Origin: a virus | DNA length: 64,000 bases | IMG/VR virus record: IMGVR_UViG_3300047496_000053 | Location: 1 to 64,000 of that record | Reading direction: 5' to 3' (one strand) | In this document: one piece after another, positions 23,585 through 30,865 of the stretch | Layout: every line of letters begins with the position of its first letter | How positions within the stretch are numbered: the first letter of the stretch is position 1 | Notes under the pieces: generated by a model | What the model was told of the DNA's origin: nothing | The model's database searches: none | The model's input: the letters and a program-made list of their open reading frames with translations, nothing else | Translations under genes and position numbers: made by a program

Positions 23585-23791
23585 CTACTTCGCTTTCGGC
23601 GCTTTCTTGAGCACCACTTCATAGCCCAAGCTCTTCGCAATGGCTTGGATCGTCGCAAATTTGCATTTGGACGTGTCATTGTTCAGGAACCCGTGCAGCG
23701 TCATTTTCCCCACGCCCGTTCGGTCGGAGAGTTCCCTGTAGGACTCACCGAAGCCTTGGAGCTTTTCGACAAGTTGTGTTGCGGCGTCCAT
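23585..23791 (-). CDS. XRE-type repressor-like DNA-binding protein
   Basis: 68 residues, essentially one helix-turn-helix domain: SYRELSDRTGVGKMTLHGFLNN (about 17-38) is the two-helix unit, followed by FATIQAIAKSLGYEVVL. Similar single-domain proteins act as repressors or antitoxins. It is divergent from the first of a family of promoters that carry a GTACG-N6-CGTAC palindrome, with face-to-face -35 boxes in the intergenic region, so it is the best candidate for the factor binding those operators. No partner toxin gene is evident beside it. Confidence 0.75.
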   Translation of the reverse strand: MDAATQLVEKLQGFGESYRELSDRTGVGKMTLHGFLNNDTSKCKFATIQAIAKSLGYEVVLKKAPKAK

Positions 23792-23821
23792 TTTCAGTAC
23801 CCCTTTTTTACCAACATCACA

Positions 23822-23850
23822 AATCTACAGCACCCGCAAATTATCGTCAA
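23822..23850 (-). promoter_or_regulatory. Leftward promoter of the XRE block
   Basis: Minus-strand TTGACG (23845-23850), a 17-base spacer and TAGATT (23822-23827). It stands back to back with the rightward promoter at 23870, with 19 bases between the -35 boxes that include GCATACGGTGCGC on the minus strand, an operator-like sequence. Confidence 0.65.
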
Positions 23851-23869
23851 GCGCACCGTATGCTACCCC

Positions 23870-23898
23870 TTGACAAGTCGTACGGACCAGCGTACAGT
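23870..23898 (+). promoter_or_regulatory. Early promoter copy 1 with internal palindrome
   Basis: TTGACA, 17 bases, TACAGT. The spacer and -10 contain GTACGGACCAGCGTAC, whose arms GTACG and CGTAC are inverted repeats six bases apart, so a bound protein would cover the polymerase site. The transcript begins with a GTTGGTT-containing leader and an AAGGAG site. Confidence 0.85.
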
Positions 23899-23928
23899 GG
23901 TGATGTTGGTTCTTTCAAGGAGTTTGAA

Positions 23929-24294
23929 ATGCTTGCCTTCGCTGTTTTCCTCGTGCTCTACGTCCCGTTCGTCTATGGGGTTTTGGCTCTTGAGCCGATC
24001 CCCGTTCAGGCGGGGGGGGCCCTTCCCCGGTCCCCAGGCGGGGTACTAGCCATGGGCCGCATCTTGACAGTCAGGGACGCCCGGCGCGAGAAGGCCGAGG
24101 CTGACGAGGCGCTGTTCCGGCGCCACCCGGCTCCGGTGAACACTCTGCGGCAGGCTTGCGAACAGGCCGCAGCGATCGATCCGGCGATCGGCGTCCTGAT
24201 GCGGCCGAGCGGTCCGGTTTTCTACGTGTTTATCGGACAGCGGTACGTCGAAGGCGATCTTGCCCAGGTGGCCGCGGCCCTCAATGGAGAATGA
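23929..24294 (+). CDS. Membrane-anchored small protein, unknown
   Basis: 121 residues from ATG 23929 (AAGGAG seven bases upstream). One N-terminal hydrophobic helix (MLAFAVFLVLYVPFVYGVLA) followed by a basic stretch and a soluble domain ending GPVFYVFIGQRYVEGDLAQ. First gene after early promoter copy 1. Confidence 0.65.
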   Translation: MLAFAVFLVLYVPFVYGVLALEPIPVQAGGALPRSPGGVLAMGRILTVRDARREKAEADEALFRRHPAPVNTLRQACEQAAAIDPAIGVLMRPSGPVFYVFIGQRYVEGDLAQVAAALNGE

Positions 24295-24295
24295 C

Positions 24296-24574
24296 ATGAC
24301 CACCAATCACACCTCAACGCCGTGGATTGTCAAACCGTCTAGCGGCGGAATCGCAAAAGGTTTCGATGTTATGTGCGGCGGCAATCGGATGGCATTTGTA
24401 GCGGCCAATCCGAGAGCCCGCGAACGTGCGCAACACATTGCCGATTGCGTCAATCAGTGCGACGCAGCCGTGTCCGCCATCAAAGAATGGGTCTCTTACG
24501 AACAGTCATTCGGGGACGTGGAGCGCATCCCGCCCAAAGCCCGCGCCGCCATCGCCAAAGCAAAGGGAGAGTGA
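24296..24574 (+). CDS. MTTNHT-family accessory protein 1
   Basis: 92 residues. It begins MTTNHTSTPWIVKPSSGG and ends KARAAIAKAKGE; between them a helical segment with RERAQHIADCVNQCDAAV. Three later genes (26107, 26412, 26841) share the same opening codons, and several share the A-R-A-A-x-A-K ending, while the middle differs. Function unknown. Confidence 0.7.
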   Translation: MTTNHTSTPWIVKPSSGGIAKGFDVMCGGNRMAFVAANPRARERAQHIADCVNQCDAAVSAIKEWVSYEQSFGDVERIPPKARAAIAKAKGE

Positions 24575-24575
24575 C

Positions 24576-24785
24576 ATGCCTGTCGGTGGATGGGTCGAAG
24601 GGGTCTGGTACTGCATAGGCTTCTTCGACGCCAACATGAAGATGCAGTGGGGGCCGATCCTGAAATACATCGGGGAAGGCCAATGGATAGACGAGGCGGA
24701 AGAGCCGGTGACCTCCCTTTGGGATCCGGTCCTGCAACACCACGTCGCAATGGACGCGGCAGACGCATACCAGCCGCAAAGCTGA
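24576..24785 (+). CDS. Small protein, unknown
   Basis: 69 residues starting one base after the previous stop (TGACATG). Aromatic-rich N-terminus (VGGWVEGVWYCIGFFDANM) then WGPILKYIGEGQW. No family recognised. Confidence 0.6.
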   Translation: MPVGGWVEGVWYCIGFFDANMKMQWGPILKYIGEGQWIDEAEEPVTSLWDPVLQHHVAMDAADAYQPQS

Positions 24786-24795
24786 AAGGACGATC

Positions 24796-25017
24796 ATGAA
24801 GGTTCGAGTCAATGGGAACTATGTCTTCAACGCGGTGGGCATGGACATCTACGCCCCGGCCCACCAGGGTCTTGCCAATGGCGATCGCGTGAAGGTCATC
24901 AACAAGCACGGGTGCCCGCCCGCTAACACCATGGGGTGCTGCTACGTGGAGCGCGCCGGGAAGTTCATGGGGATGGTGCTTTGTAATTCCCTCGAACCAG
25001 CCCCGAAAACCGCTTGA
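24796..25017 (+). CDS. Small protein, unknown
   Basis: 73 residues with an SH3-like strand pattern (GNYVFNAVGMDIYAP, then GDRVKVINKHGCPPANTMGCCYVE). Last gene before early promoter copy 2, whose -35 overlaps its stop codon. Confidence 0.6.
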   Translation: MKVRVNGNYVFNAVGMDIYAPAHQGLANGDRVKVINKHGCPPANTMGCCYVERAGKFMGMVLCNSLEPAPKTA

Positions 25018-25042
25018 CGAATCGTACGGAGTAGCGTACATT
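25014..25042 (+). promoter_or_regulatory. Early promoter copy 2
   Basis: TTGACG, 17 bases, TACATT, with GTACGGAGTAGCGTAC as the internal palindrome. Followed by TTGTTGGTTGG in the leader. Confidence 0.8.
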
Positions 25043-25077
25043 CGAATTGTTGGTTGGATGGATTCGAAAGGATGGCC

Positions 25078-25248
25078 ATGCAAAAAAAGATGCACTTCGA
25101 ACGGCAGCGCCACGATGGGGCGATGTGCGTTCACACACTGGCCCGCGGCACGCTACGGGTCACTGTTGAGGTCCAGCGCGTAACTTGCGCGAAGTGTCTC
25201 AAGATAATGGCAGAGCGCGGCATCCAGGTTCCAGCGGTTCAACTCTGA
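25078..25248 (+). CDS. Small Cys-containing protein, unknown
   Basis: 56 residues from ATG 25078, chosen because GAAAGGA lies six bases upstream as in sister transcripts. Contains HDGAMCVHTLARGTL and a CAKC pair, possibly metal-binding with the preceding Cys/His. Confidence 0.55.
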   Translation: MQKKMHFERQRHDGAMCVHTLARGTLRVTVEVQRVTCAKCLKIMAERGIQVPAVQL

Positions 25249-25258
25249 AAGGACGATC

Positions 25259-25510
25259 ATGTTCGGACAAATCGGGCTCCACGTAATTCAGTTCCCCTCG
25301 GGGGTGTACGGCTTCGTCGGGATGATACCGATCCAGCTTTGCCGCGAGCTTCCGGCCGATCGTTCCGCAGTGATGGGGCAGCGCGCAGTGCGCAACGCCG
25401 CGGGCGCGCTGGTCGAGTATCGCACCATGCTATTCGAGACCGGCGTGGCCGCGGTCGAATTCGCGGTGAACGCTGGATTCCAGCCGAGGAATGCAGAGGA
25501 ATTCGCTTGA
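25259..25510 (+). CDS. Small protein, unknown
   Basis: 83 residues. An N-terminal strand region (GLHVIQFPSGVYGFVGMIP) resembles small phage proteins with a VYGFVG motif; the C-terminus is helical. The stop overlaps the -35 of early promoter copy 3. Confidence 0.6.
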   Translation: MFGQIGLHVIQFPSGVYGFVGMIPIQLCRELPADRSAVMGQRAVRNAAGALVEYRTMLFETGVAAVEFAVNAGFQPRNAEEFA

Positions 25511-25535
25511 CTTCCAGTACGGACCGGCGTACATT
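25507..25535 (+). promoter_or_regulatory. Early promoter copy 3
   Basis: TTGACT, 17 bases, TACATT, with GTACGGACCGGCGTAC between. Leader contains GTGTTGGCT. Confidence 0.8.
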
Positions 25536-25564
25536 CTAGGTGTTGGCTCACTGAAAGGGAAATC

Positions 25565-25915
25565 ATGGCTCGATTCGTTGGAAAGCTGTTCGTGAAGGAT
25601 GGCGATTGCTACCAATACCCGGTCGCGAACGGCGCCTATCGCTTCGTGGCTCGGTTCAAGTATGGCCGTGCCGGGTGGGGCGATTTCAAGAAGTTCCTCA
25701 TGGCGAACTTCCAGGTTGAGGAATACTTCGCCCTCTACGATCAAGGCATCGCGCCATTGCTGATACTGGAGCGCAAGGGATATGTCCATCCGAACATCCG
25801 CAGGATATGCGCGCGCCACGGATACCCGCAGACGAAGGCGGGGTGGGAAGCCTGTTTTGCAATGCTCGGCAAGAAAGGCTTCGCCTACCTCGGCCAAGAT
25901 TCGGTGCCAGCATGA
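25565..25915 (+). CDS. Small protein, unknown
   Basis: 116 residues, GAAAGGGAAA ribosome site. Mixed alpha/beta with many aromatics (FVARFKYGRAGWGDFKKFLM, VEEYFALYDQGIAPLLILERKG). No recognised domain. Its stop overlaps the next ATG. Confidence 0.6.
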   Translation: MARFVGKLFVKDGDCYQYPVANGAYRFVARFKYGRAGWGDFKKFLMANFQVEEYFALYDQGIAPLLILERKGYVHPNIRRICARHGYPQTKAGWEACFAMLGKKGFAYLGQDSVPA

Positions 25916-26415
25916 GCGCCGGTCTCTATGCGGTGGTTAAGCTACCGCGCCTCACCAACGGGTGCACATGGAATGGCTACCGGATCGTGAAGCGGTTCAA
26001 TTCGTGGTGCGCTATGCAATCGGACAAGACGGTCATGAGCGCCGCCACCGCGGGGCGCCTCGCCGAGAAGATCAACGATGCAGTTCTGAACGTGAAGGGC
26101 ACAAACATGACCACCAATCACACCCCAACGCCTTGGGAAAATCAAGATGGGATCAGCATTTTTTCTGCCGATGACCATGAAATAGCTAACACTTCGCGTC
26201 GCCATCTATCAAACGCCGAGGCTTGCGCCAATGCCGCCCATATCGTCCGCTGCGTCAATGCTCACGACGAATTGGTCGCGGCGCTGGAAGCGGTTGCCGA
26301 TGCGATCTACGAATACGGGAATACCGACGTAGACGACATCGCTCGCGCGCAATGGTCCAAGGTAATAGACGCCGGACACGCCGCCCGCGCCGCTCTTGAA
26401 AAGGTGCAGGCATGA
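25912..26415 (+). CDS. Fused accessory gene: 65-residue module plus MTTNHT-family protein 2
   Basis: An open frame of 167 codons starting MSAGLYAVVKLPRLTNGCTW. At codon 66 (26107) it runs into MTTNHTPTPWENQDG without a stop, while sister genes have TGA before this ATG. The second part ends ARAALEKVQA like other family members and contains HIVRCVNAHDELVAALE. GAAGGG precedes 26107, so internal initiation is possible and the cell may make both a fusion and the short form. Confidence 0.6.
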   Translation: MSAGLYAVVKLPRLTNGCTWNGYRIVKRFNSWCAMQSDKTVMSAATAGRLAEKINDAVLNVKGTNMTTNHTPTPWENQDGISIFSADDHEIANTSRRHLSNAEACANAAHIVRCVNAHDELVAALEAVADAIYEYGNTDVDDIARAQWSKVIDAGHAARAALEKVQA

Positions 26416-26606
26416 CCACCAATCACACCCCCGGACCGGAACTTGTCTCGGAGTTTCCCGAGGGAACCAAGTTCCATTTTTTTCAAAATGCATTCGACGC
26501 CGACGATAAAGGTTGGCTAATTGGCCTCAAATGGGATCGAGGTTTTTCGTGGATGGACGTTGCCGAAGCCCGCGCCGCCCTTGCCCGCGCCAAGGGGGAA
26601 GCATGA
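26412..26606 (+). CDS. MTTNHT-family accessory protein 3
   Basis: 64 residues. Opens MTTNHTPGPELVSEFPEG and ends ARAALARAKGEA; the middle (FHFFQNAFDADDKGWLIG) is unrelated to the other members. The ATG overlaps the previous TGA. Confidence 0.6.
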   Translation: MTTNHTPGPELVSEFPEGTKFHFFQNAFDADDKGWLIGLKWDRGFSWMDVAEARAALARAKGEA

Positions 26607-26839
26607 ACGTCCGCACCGTCACGATTCCGGCTTGCGTAGAACACGACGGCTATCACGTTGTCACCGTCACGCTGCCGTGGATTTGTCTTCACTGCGGCGG
26701 CCCCCGAGGAAAGCCGTTCAGGACCGTCAGTTATGACGGAAGCCGACGACTGGTGGTGCACGGTTGGACGAACCCGTGCGGGCACGTTGAAAAGTATTCG
26801 CAGGTCCGCGCCGCCCTTGCCCGCACCAAAGGAGAATGA
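26603..26839 (+). CDS. Zinc-ribbon-like small protein
   Basis: 78 residues from ATG 26603. CLHCGG (about 34-39) and a later NPCGH (about 61-65) form a possible zinc knuckle within a strand-rich domain; the C-terminus RAALARTKGE matches the shared ending of the MTTNHT family although the start differs, an example of end-swapping. Confidence 0.6.
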   Translation: MNVRTVTIPACVEHDGYHVVTVTLPWICLHCGGPRGKPFRTVSYDGSRRLVVHGWTNPCGHVEKYSQVRAALARTKGE

Positions 26840-26840
26840 C

Positions 26841-27113
26841 ATGACCACCAATCACACCCCTACGCCGTGGCACGAAGGACGGTACGGCGTTTGCGCCGAT
26901 ACGACTGGCTACGGACGCACTCACGCACAGGTTGCGCTGTGCGAGAACCCCGCCGACTCCGCCCACATCGTCCGCTGTGTCAACGCCTACGATGAACTGG
27001 TTGCGGCGCTGGAAGAAATCGACCGGATAGCTCTAAGCCACCCATACGCCGCGATGACGTGCGGAGACGTTGCCAACATCGCCCGCGCCGCTCTTGCAAA
27101 GGTGCAAGCATGA
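26841..27113 (+). CDS. MTTNHT-family accessory protein 4
   Basis: 90 residues, MTTNHTPTPWHEGRYG at the start and ARAALAKVQA at the end. The segment AHIVRCVNAYDELVAALE is nearly identical to that of protein 2, so these two members are the closest pair and probably arose by duplication. Confidence 0.65.
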   Translation: MTTNHTPTPWHEGRYGVCADTTGYGRTHAQVALCENPADSAHIVRCVNAYDELVAALEEIDRIALSHPYAAMTCGDVANIARAALAKVQA

Positions 27114-27328
27114 GCGCTACGCACGCAGGACTGCCCGACACCTACGGGCTGCTGATGGAACAAGGCAATGAGCATGGCCTAGGCGGCACTGCATTGCAGG
27201 CGTACCGCGCCGGGATTGCAGGAAATCCATGCCCGCGATTCATCCCGAAAAACGGCTCGGCAGCGCATCAGGCATGGCGCGCAGGACGCGATACCGCCAG
27301 CGCCGCTTTCGCAAAGGTGGAGCCGTAA
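27110..27328 (+). CDS. Small protein, unknown
   Basis: 72 residues, MSATHAGLPDTYGLL start, with GTALQAYRAG and AHQAWRAGRDTASAAFAKVEP, two similar A-x-R-A-G helices suggesting an internal repeat. The ending resembles the shared AALAKVQA ending of the neighbouring family. Confidence 0.6.
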   Translation: MSATHAGLPDTYGLLMEQGNEHGLGGTALQAYRAGIAGNPCPRFIPKNGSAAHQAWRAGRDTASAAFAKVEP

Positions 27329-27582
27329 TGTTCAAGGTTCAGCGCAAGCTCTGCGCGACGTGCATCTACCGGCCTGAATCGCCCCTGGATCTGGCCAAGC
27401 TCGAAGCCGACGTGGCCGATAGATACGGCGGTTTCCGGTGTCACCGGATCTGCCACCATTCCAAAGACGTGTGCTGTCGCGGATTTTGGGAAGTGCACAA
27501 GGACGAGTTCCCCATGGGGCGGATAGCGCAGCGACTCGGGATGGTCGAATTCGTCGATGTCGACACGCTGAAAAAGGCTTGA
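27328..27582 (+). CDS. Cys-rich conserved phage protein
   Basis: 84 residues. CATCIYRPESPLDLAKLE, then FRCHRICHHSKDVCCRGFWEVHKDEF and RIAQRLG. The spacing of Cys and His suggests metal or Fe-S binding. Proteins with this layout are found in phages of diverse hosts, but no function is established. Confidence 0.65.
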   Translation: MFKVQRKLCATCIYRPESPLDLAKLEADVADRYGGFRCHRICHHSKDVCCRGFWEVHKDEFPMGRIAQRLGMVEFVDVDTLKKA

Positions 27583-27607
27583 CAGAGCGTACGGAACCCC
27601 GTATGCT
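27579..27607 (+). promoter_or_regulatory. Early promoter copy 4
   Basis: TTGACA, 17 bases, TATGCT; the palindrome is degenerate on its right side (GTACGGAACCCCGTAT). The -35 overlaps the stop of the preceding gene. Leader contains TTGTTGGTTGG. Confidence 0.8.
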
Positions 27608-27641
27608 CTGTCTTGTTGGTTGGCTGATTGAAAGGAATGCC

Positions 27642-27857
27642 ATGCAAGTCGCCGCGTTGGAAATCCAAGGACCGCCGCTTGAAGCCGCGGCGCGCATCGG
27701 CCGGGCAGGCGGAAAGATCCACCCCGTTATCGTCTACGCTGACGGGTACATGACATTTCGGTGCTGTTGCGCCGGGACAGCGAACGGCGCCGCGCGGAAC
27801 TTCGCTCTCGCCAACGGTCTGTTTCTCGGCGTCCCGGCAACGTGCAGAGGTAGATGA
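27642..27857 (+). CDS. Small Cys-containing protein, unknown
   Basis: 71 residues after GAAAGGAATGCC. HPVIVYADGYMTFRCCCAGTANGAARNFALANGLFLG suggests a small alpha/beta domain with a CCC cluster. Only gene between promoter copy 4 and the hairpin at 27861. Confidence 0.55.
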   Translation: MQVAALEIQGPPLEAAARIGRAGGKIHPVIVYADGYMTFRCCCAGTANGAARNFALANGLFLGVPATCRGR

Positions 27858-27860
27858 CTC

Positions 27861-27887
27861 GGAGGAAAGGCTTCGGGCCTTTCTCCC
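27861..27887 (+). terminator. Hairpin, possible attenuator
   Basis: GAAAGGC (27865-27871) pairs with GCCTTTC (27877-27883) around TTCGG, with extra pairs outside after a bulge. No T tract follows, so termination is uncertain; it may protect the mRNA end or attenuate entry into the DUF932 gene. Confidence 0.4.
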
Positions 27888-27947
27888 GCGCCATTAGGTG
27901 AGGGCAGCGCCGCGCTGATTCGTGGGCAAACTGAAAGGGAATTCGAT

Positions 27948-29039
27948 ATGGCACGCATGGGAAAAAGTCTGGTAGACCTCGCAACCGAAATCGAGCGCCG
28001 CGCATCGGCGAAACAGGACTTGATCGCGCCGGTCGAGAAGCTGTCGATCGAGGTCGAAAATCACCAGCCGGTTCTGGCGGTTCACAACGGGGACATTCAT
28101 ACGTTCCCGATCAACACGGTGGCGGGCGGGCAGATCGCCGAATTCACCGGCATCCCCAAGCAATACTTCGATCGCATGGCCAATCAGGCGCCGGAACTCT
28201 TCGCCGCTTCCTGCAACCGCTGGTTTCAGGACAAGGCCCAAGAGCGTCGCATGGTCCGCATCCTGGACCAGCGCAACCGGGCCTTCCTGAGCGACAAGTA
28301 CCGCACGCTCGAAAACGAAGACCTCGCCGACGTGGTGCTTCCGCTCTTGCTCGATCTGAAGCTGATGTTTCTGTCCTGCGAAATCACAGATCGCCGCATG
28401 TATATCAAGTGCGTCGACACGTCGATCGAGAAGGACATCCCGACCGGCAAGCACATGGGCGACGGTGGCCACACGATCTTCGACACGGTGAGCCCGGGAA
28501 TCGTTATCAGCAATTCGGAGACCGGCAGCGGGCGCCTCAGCGTGGAAACCTCGATCTATACCGGGGGATGCACGAACCTTGCGATGTTCGGTGCGAGCTT
28601 CAAGAAGCACCACTTGGGAAGCCGGGCCGACATCAGCGACGACGTGTACGCGCTCTTGAGCGATGACACCCGCAAGGCCACGGACACCGCGATCTGGAAG
28701 CAAGTCGCGGACGTGGTGAAGGGAGCCTTCGATGCAGCACGTTTCCAGGCCAATATCCAAAAGCTCGGACAGGCCGCGGAAATCAAGATCCCGGCCGCGA
28801 ACGTCATCGAGGTCGTGGAGCGTGTCGGGCGCAAGTTCACGCTGAACGAGGCCATCCGCAAGGGGGTGCTCGAACGCATGATCGAAGGCGGTGACCTCAC
28901 CCTGTACGGCCTTCACAGTGCGGTCACGCGCCACAGTGCGGACGTGGAAGACTACGACGATGCGACGGTGCTGGAACGGATCGGCGGCGACATCATCGAG
29001 CTTCCGGCCAGTTCGATCAAGGAACTGATCGGAGCCTAG
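27948..29039 (+). CDS. DUF932 family phage/plasmid-like protein
   Basis: 363 residues. Matches DUF932/TIGR03299-like proteins: INTVAGGQIAEFTGIPKQYFDRM, RNRAFLSDKYRTLEN, SIYTGGCTNLAMFG, and a helical C-terminus. The family is common on phages and plasmids; its role is unresolved, though some members are linked to DNA metabolism. It ends a transcription unit closed by a strong terminator. Confidence 0.75.
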   Translation: MARMGKSLVDLATEIERRASAKQDLIAPVEKLSIEVENHQPVLAVHNGDIHTFPINTVAGGQIAEFTGIPKQYFDRMANQAPELFAASCNRWFQDKAQERRMVRILDQRNRAFLSDKYRTLENEDLADVVLPLLLDLKLMFLSCEITDRRMYIKCVDTSIEKDIPTGKHMGDGGHTIFDTVSPGIVISNSETGSGRLSVETSIYTGGCTNLAMFGASFKKHHLGSRADISDDVYALLSDDTRKATDTAIWKQVADVVKGAFDAARFQANIQKLGQAAEIKIPAANVIEVVERVGRKFTLNEAIRKGVLERMIEGGDLTLYGLHSAVTRHSADVEDYDDATVLERIGGDIIELPASSIKELIGA

Positions 29040-29175
29040 TCGGAGCCCCGGACGACTCAAAGCGGCCCGGGGATGGTAGCCGAACCAATGGGGGCGGAAC
29101 GAAAGCCCCCTCAGTGAATGAGCCGACGTTCGACCGCAAGCGACCCGGCAAGCAAACGGCAGGCGTGCAGCGGCA

Positions 29176-29203
29176 GGGGACCAGAAATGGTCCCCGTTTT
29201 TTT
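29176..29203 (+). terminator. Rho-independent terminator after the DUF932 gene
   Basis: GGGGACCA (29176-29183) and TGGTCCCC (29188-29195) with loop GAAA, followed by G and seven T. The 135 bases between the stop at 29039 and this hairpin hold no recognisable gene. Confidence 0.9.
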
Positions 29204-29214
29204 GCATATTCCGC

Positions 29215-29242
29215 TTGACATCCGTACGGACTGGCGTACACT
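29215..29242 (+). promoter_or_regulatory. Early promoter copy 5
   Basis: TTGACA, 16 bases, TACACT, with GTACGGACTGGCGTAC. It lies 12 bases after the T tract of the terminator, so terminator and promoter form a clean unit boundary. Leader contains GTTGTCGGTT. Confidence 0.8.
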
Positions 29243-29275
29243 CGGGGTTGTCGGTTCTTTTCTCTGGAGGTCGAA

Positions 29276-29674
29276 ATGGTTGCTGCGGTTGCTGGTCCCC
29301 TCGGGTTTCAGATGCTCTACGAAAGAGCCCTCGCGGCCGGTGCCGCGGCCGGTCAAAACGCTGCGCCGGTCCCGATGGTCATCGGGCAGGTTCACCCGGT
29401 CACTGGCGACTTACTGCCCGGGCGCCCGATCCATATCGCGCCAGATGGCCCATGCGGTTTCGCGTGGGTGGCGATCCGGCCTGCGAACGGCGGGTTTGCG
29501 AAGTGGTTGCGCGCCAATGGGCAGGCCCGGCGCGGCCGGTACGGGAAGGGGATCGAATGGCCGGTTCGCCAGTTCGGTCAGAGCTTCGTGCGCAAGGAAG
29601 CTGCGGCGCGGGCCATGGCCGCGGTGCTGGAAGAGGCGGGCATCCAAGCGTACGCCGATTGCATGATGGATTGA
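29276..29674 (+). CDS. Small protein, unknown
   Basis: 132 residues after a GGAGG site. Ala/Gly-rich N-terminus (ALAAGAAAGQNA) then MVIGQVHPVTGDLLPG and a basic helical C-terminus with FVRKEAAARAMAAVLEEAG. No family recognised. Confidence 0.6.
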   Translation: MVAAVAGPLGFQMLYERALAAGAAAGQNAAPVPMVIGQVHPVTGDLLPGRPIHIAPDGPCGFAWVAIRPANGGFAKWLRANGQARRGRYGKGIEWPVRQFGQSFVRKEAAARAMAAVLEEAGIQAYADCMMD

Positions 29675-29695
29675 TTTTTCTGAAGGGAGGTTGAA

Positions 29696-29983
29696 ATGGG
29701 CATTGCGGAAGAACTGGCCGAGGCCCAGGCCGAGATTGTCGGGAACGTGCACGGGCAACCGATTTCGAGGAAGGCGATGCAAGCGGCCTTCGAGCTTGTG
29801 CAAAACCGCGAGAACTGGAAGCTGCCCATCGACGCGGTTGTCGCGATCGAGTCGGACTTCGAGCGCGAACTGATCTACCACGCGGTCATGTTCTACACGG
29901 GCAGCATTGCGCAGTTCTATCGCCAGGGGCCCGTGCAGTACCGGGTGCGCGCCATGGGGTACTACGCGGCGGTGGGTGCGTGA
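29696..29983 (+). CDS. Small helical protein, unknown
   Basis: 95 residues, GGGAGG site. Helical, with AFELVQNRENWKLPIDAVV and ELIYHAVMFYTGS. Its stop overlaps the start of the DUF4942 gene, suggesting coupled translation. Confidence 0.6.
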   Translation: MGIAEELAEAQAEIVGNVHGQPISRKAMQAAFELVQNRENWKLPIDAVVAIESDFERELIYHAVMFYTGSIAQFYRQGPVQYRVRAMGYYAAVGA

Positions 29984-30783
29984 TGCTGGACCTCGTGAAG
30001 AGCGTTAGCGTCGAAAACCTTGCGAACCAGCGCGCGGCGGTCCAGGTACGGATCGCCGAGGCGATGAAGCTGATCGACGAGGCCCAGGCGATCGCCAGCG
30101 CCGCGAACCTCGGGTTCCCGGACCTACGTCACCACCAGGGCTATCGGAGCGACTACAGCCTCGTTTCGCAGGCCGTGAGTAGCCTTCCGGACCTCATGAA
30201 GACTGTCGATGCCGGTGGCTGGCAATGGCTCATGAGCGAATCGGGCCTGCGGACCTTCATGGACGCCGAAACCCGCCACAAGTGGGACGAAGGCTTGACG
30301 AATGGCGACGCGCCAGACCTCACCCCGGCCAACATCGCTGCGACGTTCCGGACCATGTACGACAACCGCGGCTCGATGTTCGAGCAAGGCGTGGTCAAAG
30401 CCTTCAAGGGACTGTCGTGGGACTACAAAACCAACTTGCCCCAAAAGTTCGGCAAGCGCCTTGTGATGACCTACCTCTGTTATGCCTACGGCATGAACCA
30501 TAACAAGACCGATCAACTAGATGACCTCGTGCGCGTGCTGTCTGTCGTCGATGGGAAGCCAGAGCCCGACCACCGGGACGGAATGTACCGGGTGCTGAGC
30601 CGCACGCATAGCCCCCAATCTGGCGTGAAGGGTTGGCCCAAGGTCGCCGAGACCGACTACATGACCGTGAAGCTCTTCAAGAACGGCAACGGTCACATCA
30701 CCTTCAAGCGGTTGGATATGGTCGACAAGCTCAACGCGATCATCGCGAAGAATTTCCCCGGATGCCTGCCAGCGCCGAAGTGA
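29983..30783 (+). CDS. DUF4942 family protein
   Basis: 266 residues from ATG 29983. The C-terminal half contains the DUF4942 pattern: FRTMYDNRGSMFEQGVVKAF, the conserved SWDYKTNLPQKFGKR..., and LFKNGNGHITFKRLDMVDKLN. Members are found on phages and plasmids, sometimes near methyltransferases; function unknown. Preceded by a 95-residue partner and followed by another early promoter. Confidence 0.75.
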   Translation: MLDLVKSVSVENLANQRAAVQVRIAEAMKLIDEAQAIASAANLGFPDLRHHQGYRSDYSLVSQAVSSLPDLMKTVDAGGWQWLMSESGLRTFMDAETRHKWDEGLTNGDAPDLTPANIAATFRTMYDNRGSMFEQGVVKAFKGLSWDYKTNLPQKFGKRLVMTYLCYAYGMNHNKTDQLDDLVRVLSVVDGKPEPDHRDGMYRVLSRTHSPQSGVKGWPKVAETDYMTVKLFKNGNGHITFKRLDMVDKLNAIIAKNFPGCLPAPK

Positions 30784-30802
30784 AGATTTTTTCGAAAAGT
30801 GC

Positions 30803-30831
30803 TTGACGTGCCGTACGGACCGGCGTACGAT
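30803..30831 (+). promoter_or_regulatory. Early promoter copy 6
   Basis: TTGACG, 17 bases, TACGAT, palindrome GTACGGACCGGCGTAC identical to that of copy 3. Leader contains TTGTTGGTT and ends with GAAAGGA. Confidence 0.82.
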
Positions 30832-30865
30832 TGGGGTTGTTGGTTCTGACATTGAAAGGATAGCC

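Noticed and set aside
23585-23791. Toxin-antitoxin antitoxin
   Set aside because: The XRE protein could be an antitoxin, but no adjacent toxin-like gene is seen and the divergent operator arrangement fits a repressor better.
24296-27113. CRISPR array or diversity-generating retroelement to explain repeated gene ends
   Set aside because: The repeats are coding, irregularly spaced and not identical; no reverse transcriptase, template repeat or cas gene is present.
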